Positions 1 through 9,228 of a stretch of 64,000 nucleotides of DNA are shown piece by piece. Source of the stretch: Allosaccharopolyspora coralli (GTDB lineage: Bacteria > Actinomycetota > Actinomycetes > Mycobacteriales > Pseudonocardiaceae); contig NZ_CP045929.1 in NCBI RefSeq assembly GCF_009664835.1, positions 248,001-312,000 of the forward strand. The letters run 5' to 3'. The notes beneath the pieces are model-generated. The model was not told the origin of the DNA and did not search any database. It saw only the letters and a program-made list of their open reading frames with translations. Within the stretch, counting starts at the first letter, position 1, and each line of letters begins with the position of its first letter. Both the position numbers and the translations under genes were made by a program.

Positions 1-866
<866 letters not shown>

Positions 867-867
<1 letters not shown>

Positions 868-1925
868 TGAGCACCGGACCCACCGTCGCGATCGTCGGCG
901 CCACCGGCGCCGTCGGCACCGTGATGATCGACATCATCGACAACCGTCCCTCCGTGCCGTGGGGCGAGGTCCGGCTGATCGCCTCCGCGCGGTCGGCGGG
1001 CAAGAAGATGACCGTCCGCGGCGAGGAGAAGACCGTCGTCGAGCTGAGTCCCGAGGCGTTCGACGGGGTGGACATCGCCCTGTTCGACGTTCCGGACGAG
1101 ATCTCGGCGAAGTGGGCGCCGATCGCCGCCGAGCGCGGCGCGATCGCCGTGGACAACTCGGGCGCGTTCCGGCTCGACCCCGAGGTGCCGCTGGTGGTGC
1201 CCGAGGTCAACGCGAGCAAGGTGCACGAGCGCCCGAAGGGCATCGTCGCGAACCCGAACTGCACGACGCTGTCGATGATGGCCTCGCTCGGTGCCCTGCA
1301 CCACGAGTTCGGCCTGCGTGAGCTGGTCGTCTCGTCGTACCAGGCCGCTTCCGGCGCGGGCCAGGAAGGCGTCGACCGGCTCTACGCCGAGATCGCGGCC
1401 GTCGCGGGCAAGAACGTCGGTGCCCGCGCTGGCGACGTCGCCGAGGCGCTGGCTGCCGCCGGACTGTCCGAGGAGACTCCGTTCAAGGCTCCGCTGGCGA
1501 TGAACGTGGTGCCATGGGCGGGCTCGCGCAAGGACGACGGCTGGACCTCGGAGGAGCTCAAGGTCCGCAACGAGTCTCGCAAGATCCTCGGCATCGACGA
1601 CCTCAAGGTCTCGGCCACCTGCGTGCGGGTGCCGGTGCTGACGACGCACTCGCTGGCGGTGCACGCGACCTTCGAGCGCGAGGTCACCGTGGAGCAGGCG
1701 CACAAGGTGTTCCGCTCGCAGGACTCGATCGTGTTGCAGGACGACCCGGACAACGAGGTCTTCCCGACGCCCGCCGCGGTCGTCGGCGGCGACCCGACCT
1801 ACGTGGGGCGGGTGCGTCAGGCGCTCGACTTCCCGAACACGCTCGAGTTCTTCGTGTGCGGGGACAACCTGCGCAAGGGGGCCGCACTCAACACCTACGA
1901 GATCGCCGAGACCCTCGCGAACTGA
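867..1925 (+). CDS. asd: Aspartate-semialdehyde dehydrogenase
   Basis: Asd reduces aspartyl-4-phosphate to aspartate semialdehyde with NADPH, directly after aspartate kinase. The 352-residue protein has the N-terminal Rossmann motif [11 protein letters not shown] (residues 7-17), the catalytic cysteine in [15 protein letters not shown], and the substrate loop [13 protein letters not shown]. Length is normal for the family. The ATG overlaps the stop of ask by one base, fitting the ask-asd operon found across actinobacteria. No further gene follows in the operon: a repeat element and a strong hairpin lie downstream. Confidence 0.97.
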
Positions 1926-1944
1926 GCGCGCCGTTCAGACGGTC

Positions 1945-2118
1945 TTGCGTGGTCGGTTGGGTGGCGGAACCTCAGCGCCCTCCTCGCTGCGGGATCGATT
2001 TCTTGAGTAGCGGCCTACGCGGCGAAATCGCTGTCCTCGCGAGGAGGGCGCTGAGAACCCGCGGGTGGTCGTGCTGCGTGCGTGATGACTGCTCGGCGCC
2101 GCCGCTGACAAGATACGA
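1945..2118 (+). repeat. Family A hairpin repeat, copy 1
   Basis: This intergenic element begins TGCGTGG, has the conserved block GTGGCGGAACCTC (1961-1973), and ends GAGAACCCGCGGGTGGTCG followed by CTGCGTGCGTG. Between them lie a perfect 17-bp inverted repeat (CTCAGCGCCCTCCTCGC with its complement), an inner GATTTC/GAAATC stem and an apical GTAG-CGGC-CTAC hairpin. Copies with the same flanks but different, still complementary, arms occur at eight other sites in the window. It follows asd. Function is unknown. Confidence 0.85.
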
Positions 2119-2126
2119 CGACAGCG

Positions 2127-2162
2127 GCGCCCGAGGTTTCCGGCGACGGGAACCTCGGGCGC
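2127..2162 (+). terminator. Hairpin terminator after ask-asd
   Basis: A 15-bp inverted repeat (GCGCCCGAGGTTTCC, loop GGCGAC, GGGAACCTCGGGCGC) with one G-T mismatch is followed by TGTTTCGTTC. It is the only strong plain hairpin before the next gene, so it probably ends the ask-asd transcript. Confidence 0.6.
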
Positions 2163-2334
2163 TGTTTCGTTCGAACGGGAGTCCGCCGACGCGTCGGCAG
2201 GGGGCACTACGATCAGCTCGAGACGGCGTCAGAAGCTGTCTGTGGTCGGCGGTCGCTTACCCGCGTTCTAGCGCACCTCGCGGCGTTGGGGTCGCCTCGA
2301 CCGAAGACAGGCACTCAGAGGGGGATCCGGGATC

Positions 2335-3138
2335 GTGTCAGTCTGGAACAACGTGCCGAGCGGGTTCGGCCGCACGCGACGTCGACTGTCGGCGGTGGCA
2401 TCGGCATTGCGCACAGCAGCGTCGGTGCGACTGGTCGAACCGGAGGTTCTCGGTCTGCGCCGGTTCGTGCGCCCCGGTGACGTGTGTTTCGACATCGGTG
2501 CCGCGTACGGCATGTACAGCTACTCGCTGGCCGATCTCGTGGGCCCGACCGGAGTCGTGCACAGCTTCGAGCCACAGTTCAAGTCGCATTTCCTGCTGCG
2601 TGCCGGGAAAAACGTCGCAGGCGCACAGCACATGACCGTCGATCGCGCCGGTGTGGGGCGTGAGCAGGGGACCTTCGACATCCTTCTCCCGGTCAAGTTC
2701 GGATTGCCGATTCACGGGCACGCGCACCTCGCCGACGGGGTGACGACACAGCACGGGAAGTCCGTGAAGTCCGGGAAATTCTGCTGGACACGGACCATCG
2801 CCGTTCCCGTCACCACCGTCGACAAGGTGTGCGCGGATCGCGGGATCGAGCGAGTCGACTTCATGAAGATCGACGTCGAAGGGTTCGAGCCGTCGGTGGT
2901 CCAGGGAGCGTCGAGCACGATCGAGCGGGACCGGCCGACGCTGCTGCTGGAGATCGAGGACCGGCACTTGTCGCGATACGACCAGACCGCCGCGGAGTTC
3001 AGTCGCATGCTGCGCGACCTCGGCTACTCGATGCACGTATGGAAGGACGGGGACTGGGTCCCGGCCGACGAGGTCACGACGGATCGTCGCAACTACCTGT
3101 TCGCCACCGAACGCACTTGGCGCCGCCCCGCAGTGTGA
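2335..3138 (+). CDS. FkbM family methyltransferase
   Basis: A 267-residue SAM-dependent methyltransferase of the FkbM family, which O-methylates sugars or small molecules. Motif I is FDIGAAYGMYS (residues 52-62), the acidic end of beta-2 is HSFEPQ (near 79), and the family signature MKIDVEGFEPSVVQGA lies at about 177-192. GTG at 2335 is chosen because GAGGGGG stands about ten bases upstream and no upstream start has a better site. The gene stands alone, between the ask-asd terminator and a family B repeat. Nothing nearby names the substrate. No signal peptide is visible, so it is probably cytoplasmic. Confidence 0.85.
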   Translation: MSVWNNVPSGFGRTRRRLSAVASALRTAASVRLVEPEVLGLRRFVRPGDVCFDIGAAYGMYSYSLADLVGPTGVVHSFEPQFKSHFLLRAGKNVAGAQHMTVDRAGVGREQGTFDILLPVKFGLPIHGHAHLADGVTTQHGKSVKSGKFCWTRTIAVPVTTVDKVCADRGIERVDFMKIDVEGFEPSVVQGASSTIERDRPTLLLEIEDRHLSRYDQTAAEFSRMLRDLGYSMHVWKDGDWVPADEVTTDRRNYLFATERTWRRPAV

Positions 3139-3141
3139 GAG

Positions 3142-3234
3142 CGCATTTGGGAACTGGCGTTGTGCCGGTAGCGCGCGAACTGGGGCGGCGGTACCGGACC
3201 ACCCACCCAAGTTCCACAACGCCTTCTGAGATGC
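3142..3234 (+). repeat. Family B MITE-like repeat, copy 1
   Basis: The element starts GCATTTGGGAACTGG and ends with the inverted form (GTTCC...AGATGC on the plus strand). The internal words TGTGCCGG and GTACCGGACCACCCACCC are shared with copies at about 6.7, 26.5 and 57.5 kb. Its right edge coincides with the point where the dihydrofolate-reductase-like gene stops matching its family. Confidence 0.75.
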
Positions 3235-3570
3235 GGAGGTCCCGGTCCCCGGCGGCCTCGCGGGCCTGCTCCAGCGCGCTGTGGATGCCGTCGTTGACGA
3301 AGTGGAAAGTGGTCCCGCCCGACCGTTTCCAGGGGTCACGCTTCTCGTGGGTCACGACGGACACCCCCGTGTGGAACGGCGGCTCCGCCGGCCAGGACTG
3401 CTCGCGAGCTCGAACATGCGCTTGCCCATCACGCTCGCGCCGGTGCGCTCGAATGTCTCCCGTGCGATGTCGTTGTCGCGCCCTTCCTCGCCGAGCTTCA
3501 GGCTCTCCCGGACGTCCGTCGACTCGGGAGCGGTGAAGCCGTCCAGCGACATCGACACGCTGAAGAACAC
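3233..3570 (-). pseudogene. Broken dihydrofolate-reductase-like (RibD C-terminal) gene
   Basis: The first half (from 3570) reads VFFSVSMSLDGFTAPES...TGASVMGKRMF, the N-terminus of the small dihydrofolate-reductase-like/RibD_C family. The second half continues in another frame with SWPAEPPFHTGVSVVTH and GGTTFHFVNDGIHSALEQA, the expected next part, so there is a frameshift near 3400. After AGDRDLRI the match stops exactly at the edge of the family B repeat, so about the last 60 residues are missing. The usual ATG is replaced: the codon where the family start is expected reads CCG, leaving only GTG at 3570. Such genes commonly follow ArsR-SRPBCC pairs, as here. This looks like decay of the third gene of that operon. 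Confidence 0.75.
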
Positions 3571-3582
3571 CTTCCCCGGTCA

Positions 3583-4089
3583 TCAGTCCTCAGCTCCCCT
3601 CCGGACGGTCTCGGTGACGTAGGCAGCCAGGTTGCCCAGGGTCTGCCTGCCGCCCTCGATCGCGTGGTAGGTCTCGACCGCCTCGTCGCGGAGCTCCTTG
3701 GTGGGGAACACCGTGCGCATCTCGATCCGGGTGGCCGCACCGTCGGGCACGAACGTGAGTACGGACTCGAACGCGTTCGGGTCGCCGCGGTACTCGCCGT
3801 GCAGCAGCGTGATCTCCTCCGGCGGGACGATCTCGGTCCAGGTGATCCACTCCGGGTAGTCCGTCCCGTCCGGCCCGTGCATCACGAAGTCCCACTCCCC
3901 GCCGACGCGGAACTCGAAGGACCGTGTGGTGGTCGTGAACCCCGTCGGCCCCCACCACCGCGACAGGTGCCGCACCTCGGTAAACGCCTCGAACACGAGC
4001 TCCCGCGGGGCGTCGATGACTCGGGAGACCACGGTCTCGCGGTCCTCCGTCGCGGACCGCGCCGACGCCCCTCGTCCCGTCTCGCTCAT
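3583..4089 (-). CDS. SRPBCC (AHSA1-like) family protein
   Basis: A 168-residue START/SRPBCC-fold protein of the activator-of-Hsp90-ATPase homology group. Motifs are SRVIDAPRELVFEAFTEV, HLSRWWGPTGFTTTT, GEWDFVMHGPDGTDYPEW and a C-terminal helix with GRQTLGNLAAYV. These proteins bind hydrophobic ligands in a helix-grip cavity; the true ligand is unknown. The ATG at 4089 has GGAAGGAG upstream and lies three bases after the ArsR stop, so the two are coupled. The ArsR-SRPBCC pairing is very common in actinobacteria. Confidence 0.88.
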   Translation of the reverse strand: MSETGRGASARSATEDRETVVSRVIDAPRELVFEAFTEVRHLSRWWGPTGFTTTTRSFEFRVGGEWDFVMHGPDGTDYPEWITWTEIVPPEEITLLHGEYRGDPNAFESVLTFVPDGAATRIEMRTVFPTKELRDEAVETYHAIEGGRQTLGNLAAYVTETVRRGAED

Positions 4090-4092
4090 CAG

Positions 4093-4434
4093 CTACTCCT
4101 TCCCTCTCGCCTGCTTGATGTCCTGCACGTACGCGTCCAGCCGGTCGAAGCTCTCGTTCCAGAACCGTTCGAACCCGCCGGTCCACTCATGCACCGGTCG
4201 CAGCCCGCGGGCGTCCAGGCCGTAGAGGCGCAGCTTGCCCGCCTTGCGGTCCCGCACCAGCCCGACTTCCCGGAGCACGCCCAGGTGTTTGGACGCCCTC
4301 GGCTGGGACATCCCCAGCTCCTGGGCCAGCTCGGTCACCGGCCTCTCTCCTGCCCGCAACAGCACCAGGATCTCGCGGCGCTGCGGCTCGGCGATCGCGT
4401 TGAAGACGTCCGACGTCGTCGCTGCTCGTGCCAT
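4093..4434 (-). CDS. ArsR/SmtB family transcriptional regulator
   Basis: A 113-residue winged-helix repressor. The HTH reads ERPVTELAQELGMSQPRASKHLGVLREVGLV (residues about 30-60, quoted in part: TELAQELGMSQPRASKHL). No paired metal-binding cysteines are visible, so it is likely a metal-independent ArsR of the kind that accompanies SRPBCC genes. ATG at 4434 (MARAATTSDVF) is preferred over longer in-frame starts, because the family normally begins just before the DVFNAIAEPQRR helix. It heads the operon with the SRPBCC gene and the broken reductase gene. An AT-rich palindrome immediately upstream is a candidate autoregulatory operator. Confidence 0.88.
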   Translation of the reverse strand: MARAATTSDVFNAIAEPQRREILVLLRAGERPVTELAQELGMSQPRASKHLGVLREVGLVRDRKAGKLRLYGLDARGLRPVHEWTGGFERFWNESFDRLDAYVQDIKQARGKE

Positions 4435-4446
4435 GAGGAGAATCAT

Positions 4447-4462
4447 ATTCCCATATAGGAAT
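4447..4462. promoter_or_regulatory. Candidate ArsR operator palindrome
   Basis: ATTCC-CATATA-GGAAT is a 5-6-5 dyad in an AT-rich patch 13 bases upstream of the ArsR start. Such low-GC symmetry is rare here and fits self-repression by a winged-helix dimer. Inferred only. Confidence 0.45.
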
Positions 4463-4617
4463 GCGTCAAGCGGGACGGGATCAGGGCTTCTGCCTTGGTC
4501 GTAGGTCCGCCGTATCGTGATATCGAGCAGGCGAACCCGGTCATTCGAACGTGTGTTCCCCCATGGTTTTCCTGGAGATCGTTCCTGACGGCTGGCAGTT
4601 GTGGAGGTATGACAGCG

Positions 4618-5181
4618 ATGACCTGGCCCGACCACCTGCTCAGCCTGGACGAGTTCGAGCGGTTGCCCGAGGACGATTCGCGCCGCTACGAGCTCCAGGA
4701 AGGCGTGCTGCACGTGACCCCGAAAGCCGCGAGCCTGCACCAGCGGGTGGTGAAGCGACTCGCTTCACTGCTTGATCAGCAGCTTGACGAACGCTGGGAA
4801 GCCATGTTGGACGTGGAGGTCGTCCTCACGGCGTCCTATCCGCCGACCTTGCGCGTGCCCGACGTGGTGGTCGCCTCGACCGATCTGATCGACCAGAACC
4901 CGAACCGGTTGCACGCCCAGGACGTCGTCCTCGCGGTCGAGGTGATCTCACCCGGCTCGTCCCGGATGGACCGGGTGTACAAGCTCTTCGAATACGCGAA
5001 GGCAGGCATCCCGTTCTACTGGGTCGTGGAGCTCGGCGACTCGGTGTCGGTGACGGCGATGCGACTCGGCGGCGAAACCTACGACGTGGTCTTCGACGGT
5101 GGCGGCGAGATGATCCTGGAACAGCCGTTCCCTCTGACCCTGGACCTGCCGTCGCTGGCGCGACGCGGGCCCGCTCCCTGA
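4618..5181 (+). CDS. Uma2 family (PD-(D/E)XK fold) protein
   Basis: A 187-residue protein of the Uma2 family, which has a restriction-endonuclease-like fold and mostly unknown function. Visible family features are the early Glu in YELQEGVLHV (about 28), VPDVVVAS with Asp82, and the core AVEVISPGSSRMDRVYK with Glu108 and Lys122, followed by YAKAGIPFYWVVE. All putative PD-(D/E)XK residues are kept. ATG 4618 is chosen because GGAGG sits ten bases upstream; an ATG at 4609 is too close to it. The gene is single and divergent from the ArsR operon. A nuclease role is inferred from fold only. Confidence 0.8.
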   Translation: MTWPDHLLSLDEFERLPEDDSRRYELQEGVLHVTPKAASLHQRVVKRLASLLDQQLDERWEAMLDVEVVLTASYPPTLRVPDVVVASTDLIDQNPNRLHAQDVVLAVEVISPGSSRMDRVYKLFEYAKAGIPFYWVVELGDSVSVTAMRLGGETYDVVFDGGGEMILEQPFPLTLDLPSLARRGPAP

Positions 5182-5225
5182 TCTCGCCGCACGGAACGTC
5201 GGCTCGTGGCCGATAGGTTGGGGGT

Positions 5226-6725
5226 ATGTCAGGCACGGAATCGGAGCAGGTGGTGCTCGGGGTGGACCTCGGCACCACGTCCACCAAGGTCGTCGCGGGA
5301 ACTCGACACGGGCATGTGCTGCACCAGACTGAGCGCGGCTATCCACTGCGCACGGACGAGCCCGGCGAAGCGGTACAGGATCCCGGCACGGTCCGGGACG
5401 CGGCGATCGAGGCGGTCGCCGACTGTGTCACGTGGACCGCTGCGCACGGCCACGAGGTCGTGGGCTTGTCGTTCAGTACGGCGATGCACACGCTCGTCGG
5501 TCTGGACGACTCCGGCGCCGCCGTCACGCCTGCGTTCACCTGGGCCGACACGCGCGCGGCCGACGTCGCGCGTCGACTCCGGGAGGACGCGTCGTCGCCG
5601 GATCTGCACCGGGCGACCGGAACTCCGGTGCACACGCAGTCGGTCATGGTGAAGCTCGCCTGGCTGAACTCGGGGCGCTCCGACCTCACGAACGGAGCCG
5701 TCCAGTGGTGCGGGCTCAAGGACGTGGTGCTGGCCGCGTTCAACGGTGAACGCGACGCCCTCGTCGCGGAGCATTCGCTGGCTTCGGGCACCGGACTGCA
5801 GAGCATGGCCGAACTGGACTGGCACGAACCCGCCCTCGAGGTCGCCGGAGTGACGGCCGACCAGCTCCCGCCGCTGCGGGCACCGGTCGACTCCGTCCCG
5901 CTGTCCGCGAAGGTCGCTGATGCGGTCGGATTGCCGCAGGGCATCCCGGTCGTACTCGGTGGCGGAGACGGTCCGCTGGCCAACCTCGGCGTGGGTGCGA
6001 TCGAGCCGGGCGTCGCGGCCCTGTCCCTGGGGACGAGTGGCGCGTTGCGTGTCGTCCGGAACGAGCCCGGGGTCGATGAGCGGTGCCGCACGTTCAGTTA
6101 CGCGCTCGCCGACGGACGGTGGGTGATCGGTGGCGCGGTCAGCAATGGAGCGGTCGTCGGGCAGTGGGCGGCCGACGCGTTCGGGGTCGAGGTGCCGGAC
6201 CTCCTCGAGGAGGCGGCGGAGGTGCCGCACGGCGCCGAAGGGCTCGTGGCCCTGCCGTACCTGCTCGGTGAGCGTGCGCCGTGGTGGGAGCCCGGGCTGA
6301 CTGGTGCGCTCGTCGGGCTCCGCCGGTACCACGGACGTGCGGAGATCACCCGCGCGATCGTGGAGGGAGTCGCCCAGCAGCTCGCGCTCGTCCAGGACGC
6401 GGTGCGGGAGTCGGGCGCCGAGGTGCGGTCCGTGCGCGCGACCGGCGGCGGCTTTCGGAGCCGTGTCTGGGCGACGGCCATCGCTGCCGCACTCGACGGC
6501 GAACTGCACCTGGCCGACGCGGAGGCGGGCTCCGGCCTCGGTGCCGTGTTGCTGGGCTGGCGGGCGCTCGGCGGCCTGGACTCGCTGGACGAGGCGTCGG
6601 CGCTGGTGACGCCGCACGACACGGTCGCGCCCGACCGGGAGGCTGCTCGGCTGCTCGCCGAGCGCAGGCCCTCGATCGCGGAACTCGCTCGCCTCGTACG
6701 GGAACTGGTCCCCGGCACGGACTGA
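5226..6725 (+). CDS. gntK: FGGY-family kinase, probable gluconokinase
   Basis: A 499-residue FGGY carbohydrate kinase. The N-terminus VVLGVDLGTTSTKVV is the first phosphate-binding loop (about residues 8-22). GYPLRTDEPGEAVQDP, SFSTAMHTLVGLD, FTWADTRAAD and RATGTPVHTQSVMVKL match FGGY-type gluconate kinases more closely than xylulose or glycerol kinases. The C-terminal half carries VVLGGGDGPLANLGVG and RATGGGFRSRVW. The expected product is 6-phosphogluconate from gluconate. No gluconate permease or dehydrogenase is adjacent. A family B repeat follows directly. Confidence 0.82.
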   Translation: MSGTESEQVVLGVDLGTTSTKVVAGTRHGHVLHQTERGYPLRTDEPGEAVQDPGTVRDAAIEAVADCVTWTAAHGHEVVGLSFSTAMHTLVGLDDSGAAVTPAFTWADTRAADVARRLREDASSPDLHRATGTPVHTQSVMVKLAWLNSGRSDLTNGAVQWCGLKDVVLAAFNGERDALVAEHSLASGTGLQSMAELDWHEPALEVAGVTADQLPPLRAPVDSVPLSAKVADAVGLPQGIPVVLGGGDGPLANLGVGAIEPGVAALSLGTSGALRVVRNEPGVDERCRTFSYALADGRWVIGGAVSNGAVVGQWAADAFGVEVPDLLEEAAEVPHGAEGLVALPYLLGERAPWWEPGLTGALVGLRRYHGRAEITRAIVEGVAQQLALVQDAVRESGAEVRSVRATGGGFRSRVWATAIAAALDGELHLADAEAGSGLGAVLLGWRALGGLDSLDEASALVTPHDTVAPDREAARLLAERRPSIAELARLVRELVPGTD

Positions 6726-6729
6726 GAAC

Positions 6730-6838
6730 GCATTGGGGAACTGGGGTACATGGTCCAGTACGCCTGAGCCTCTCGCCCTGCCCCGGTTGGTCACCTACGA
6801 CCGTGCCCAACGGGACACATGCCAGTTTCCAAATGCAC
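6730..6838 (-). repeat. Family B MITE-like repeat, copy 2
   Basis: Both ends carry the inverted sequence (GCATTGGGGAACTGG at the left; CCAGTTTCCAAATGC at the right). Read on the minus strand it shares TGTGTCCCGTTGGGCACG, GGGGCAGGGC and GTACTGGACCA with the copy at 57.4 kb. It fills the space between gntK and the Fur-type regulator promoter. Confidence 0.75.
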
Positions 6839-6858
6839 GCGGGTTCACCCCAGTTTTC

Positions 6859-6897
6859 TTGACTGATTCCAGTTTGGTCGTGCCATACTGGGTGCGT
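6859..6897 (+). promoter_or_regulatory. Promoter/operator of the Fur-catalase operon
   Basis: TTGACT (6859-6864) and CATACT (6884-6889, 19-bp spacer) lie eight bases before the ATG, which suggests a leaderless transcript. The AT-rich stretch TTGACTGATTCCAG overlaps the -35 and resembles the operator type bound by FurA/CatR autoregulators in actinobacteria. The likeness is from memory. Confidence 0.55.
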
Positions 6898-7440
6898 ATG
6901 ACCCCCAGGACGGCGCCCGAGAGCACCACCGGACGGACCGGTGCCGCGGTGGCTCCGCACAACGGATCGCCCGAGGCGTTCGATCCGACGGCGCGGTTGC
7001 GCACCGCGGGGCTCCGGGTGACCAGGCCACGGCTCGCCGTGCTGCGGTGGTTGGAAGGACACCCGCACTCGAGCACCGACCAGGTGGCGGGTGCGGTGCG
7101 GACCGAACTCGGCTCGGTGTCCACACAGGCCGTCTACGACGTGCTGCACGCGTGCACCTCCGCAGGGCTCGTCCGCCGGATCGAACCCGCCGGGCATCCG
7201 GCCCGGTTCGAAACCCGGACCGCCGACAACCACCACCACCTGGTGTGCCGACAGTGCGGCCGAACGGACGACGTCGACTGCGTGCAGGGCGCAGCGCCGT
7301 GTCTGACCCCGTTCGACACCGCCGGGTACGCCGTGGACGAGGCCGAAGTCGTGTTCTGGGGGGTCTGTCCCACCTGCCGTTCCGAGGCCGACCGGCCCCC
7401 GGAGGGCAGCCGAGACCACCATGAGGAGGACGGTTCGTGA
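6898..7440 (+). CDS. Fur family regulator (FurA/CatR type)
   Basis: A 180-residue Fur-family regulator that likely represses the catalase gene it overlaps and responds to peroxide through metal-catalysed oxidation or zinc loss. The winged helix includes [24 protein letters not shown] and [30 protein letters not shown] holds the His cluster and the first CxxC, and WGVCPTCRS the second CxxC, as in zinc-bearing Fur proteins. ATG 6898 leaves a long N-terminal tail, but the promoter sits right before it. The GTGA overlap with the catalase start shows coupling. Ferric uptake regulation is less likely given the catalase partner. Confidence 0.87.
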   Translation: MTPRTAPESTTGRTGAAVAPHNGSPEAFDPTARLRTAGLRVTRPRLAVLRWLEGHPHSSTDQVAGAVRTELGSVSTQAVYDVLHACTSAGLVRRIEPAGHPARFETRTADNHHHLVCRQCGRTDDVDCVQGAAPCLTPFDTAGYAVDEAEVVFWGVCPTCRSEADRPPEGSRDHHEEDGS

Positions 7441-8885
7441 GTTCGCCGCGACCCACCACGACCAACGCGGGCATCCCCGTCGCCAGCGACAACCACTCGC
7501 TGACCGCAGGCACCAACGGCCCGGTCCTGCTGCAGGACCATTACCTCATCGAGAAGAACGCGCAGTTCAACCGCGAGCGCGTTCCCGAACGGGTGGTGCA
7601 CGCCAAGGGCGGCGGCGCGTTCGGATTCTTCGAGGCCACCGAGGACGTCAGCCAGTACACCAAGGCGGCCGTGTTCCAGCAGGGCGCCACGACCGAGACC
7701 CTGATCCGCTTCTCCTCCGTCGCGGGCGAGCTCGGGTCCCCCGACACCTGGCGCGACCCGCGCGGCACGGCGATCAAGTTCTACACCTCCGAGGGCAACT
7801 ACGACCTCGTCGGCAACAACACTCCGGTGTTCTTCATCCGCGACGCGATCAAGTTCCCGGACTTCATCCACTCGCAGAAGCGCCGCGCCGACAACCACCT
7901 GCGCGACAACGACATGCAGTGGGACTTCTGGACCCAGTGCCCCGAGTCGGCGCACCAGGTGACCTGGCTGATGGGTGATCGCGGCATTCCGAAGACCTGG
8001 CGCCACATGAATCTCTACGGTTCGCACACCTACATGTGGGTCAACGCCGCGGGCGAGAAGTTCTGGGTCAAGTACCACTTCAAGACCGACCAGGGCCACG
8101 ACTTCCTGCCGCAGGACGAGGCCGACCGGCTCGCCGGCGCCGACGGTGACCACTACATCCGCGACCTGTGGAACACCATCAAGGGCGGCGAGCACCCCAG
8201 CTGGACGCTTTACGTGCAGGTCATGCCGTACGAGGACGCCGCGGACTACCGGTTCAACCCGTTCGACCTGACCAAGATCTGGCCGCACTCCGACTACCCG
8301 CTGATCAAGGTCGGCCGGTTCGTCCTGAATCGGAACCCGGAGAACTACTTCGGCCAGATCGAGCAGGCCGCGTTCGAGCCGTCCAACCTGGTGCCGGGCA
8401 TCGGTACCTCGCCGGACAAGATGCTGCAGGGCCGGCTGTTCGCCTACCCGGACGCGCACCGCTACCGGATCGGCGCGAACTACATGGACCTGCCGGTCAA
8501 CCGTCCCGTCTCGGAGGTCAACAGCTACTCCAAGGACGGCCCGATGCGCTACAGCTTCGGCAACGACCCGGTCTACGTGCCGAACTCCTACGGCGGCGCG
8601 CACGCCGACCCGAGTTACGGCACCGACGACGCCGCCGCGGGCATCGAGCAGGAGGTCGTGCGCTCGGCCTACGAGCTGCACTCCGAGGACGACGACTTCG
8701 GTCAGCCGGGCACCATGGTCCGCGAGGTCTTCAGCGACGAGGAGCGCGCGCGCTTCGTCGACAACGTCGCCGGTCACCTCTCCGGCGGCGTGAGCAAGCC
8801 GATCCTGGAGAAGGCGCTGAACTACTGGCGCAGCGTCGACAAGACCACCGGCGACAAGATCGCCGACAAGGTGAACGGTGGCTGA
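7437..8885 (+). CDS. katA: Monofunctional haem catalase
   Basis: A 482-residue small-subunit clade-3 type catalase that converts hydrogen peroxide to water and oxygen in the cytoplasm. The distal His is His55 in [13 protein letters not shown], the distal Asn is Asn128 in GNNTPVFF, and the haem-ligand Tyr is Tyr337 in [12 protein letters not shown]. The GTG start overlaps the stop of the Fur-type regulator by four bases (GTGA), so the pair is one operon and most likely peroxide-inducible. The C-terminus is short and lacks the flavodoxin-like domain of large catalases. A GC-rich hairpin follows. Confidence 0.97.
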   Translation: MSSPRPTTTNAGIPVASDNHSLTAGTNGPVLLQDHYLIEKNAQFNRERVPERVVHAKGGGAFGFFEATEDVSQYTKAAVFQQGATTETLIRFSSVAGELGSPDTWRDPRGTAIKFYTSEGNYDLVGNNTPVFFIRDAIKFPDFIHSQKRRADNHLRDNDMQWDFWTQCPESAHQVTWLMGDRGIPKTWRHMNLYGSHTYMWVNAAGEKFWVKYHFKTDQGHDFLPQDEADRLAGADGDHYIRDLWNTIKGGEHPSWTLYVQVMPYEDAADYRFNPFDLTKIWPHSDYPLIKVGRFVLNRNPENYFGQIEQAAFEPSNLVPGIGTSPDKMLQGRLFAYPDAHRYRIGANYMDLPVNRPVSEVNSYSKDGPMRYSFGNDPVYVPNSYGGAHADPSYGTDDAAAGIEQEVVRSAYELHSEDDDFGQPGTMVREVFSDEERARFVDNVAGHLSGGVSKPILEKALNYWRSVDKTTGDKIADKVNGG

Positions 8886-8905
8886 GCCTTCTTTCGCAGC
8901 GAAGA

Positions 8906-8934
8906 GGACCCGGGCTTCGGCCCGGGTTCTTTTC
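8906..8934 (+). terminator. Terminator of the Fur-catalase operon
   Basis: GGACCCGGGC, loop TTCG, GCCCGGGTTC, then TTTTCG: a compact GC-rich stem with a TTCG loop and a short T tract 20 bases after the catalase stop. Confidence 0.8.
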
Positions 8935-8971
8935 GTGTGTGGGCGGGTGTTGAGCAGCCGCGCGGATTGGT

Positions 8972-9147
8972 CTGCGTGGGTGGTTCCGTGGCGGAACCTC
9001 ACCTCGTCGCTGGCTGCGGGATCGTCGACATCAGGTAGCGCCCTACATTACGTCGACGCTGTCCTCGCCAGCCACGAGGTGAGAACCCGCGGGTGGTCGG
9101 GCTGCGTGCGTGGTGACTGCTCAGCGGCTCCGCCGCTGACAAGACAC
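8972..9147 (+). repeat. Family A hairpin repeat, copy 2
   Basis: It has the conserved left block GTGGCGGAACCTC (8988-9000) and right block GAGAACCCGCGGGTGGTCGG. The arms CTCACCTCGTCGCTGGC and GCCAGCCACGAGGTGAG pair at 16 of 17 positions but differ in sequence from copy 1. The inner stem is GTCGAC/GTCGAC and the apical GTAG-CGCC-CTAC hairpin is kept. It fills most of the gap between catalase and the iniC-like gene; nothing else is seen there. Confidence 0.85.
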
Positions 9148-9228
9148 GAGGACAGCCCTTTCCTGAACGGGTGATCTGCGTGCCGTCGTCGCGCCGGTTT
9201 CAGGGCGAGTGGGCAATGCCGGAAGGGG

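Noticed and set aside
7134-9002. A 622-codon open frame antisense to catalase
   Set aside because: It is the mirror of strongly biased catalase codons; composition is Val/Asp/Arg-rich without any domain, and the sense gene has complete active-site residues.
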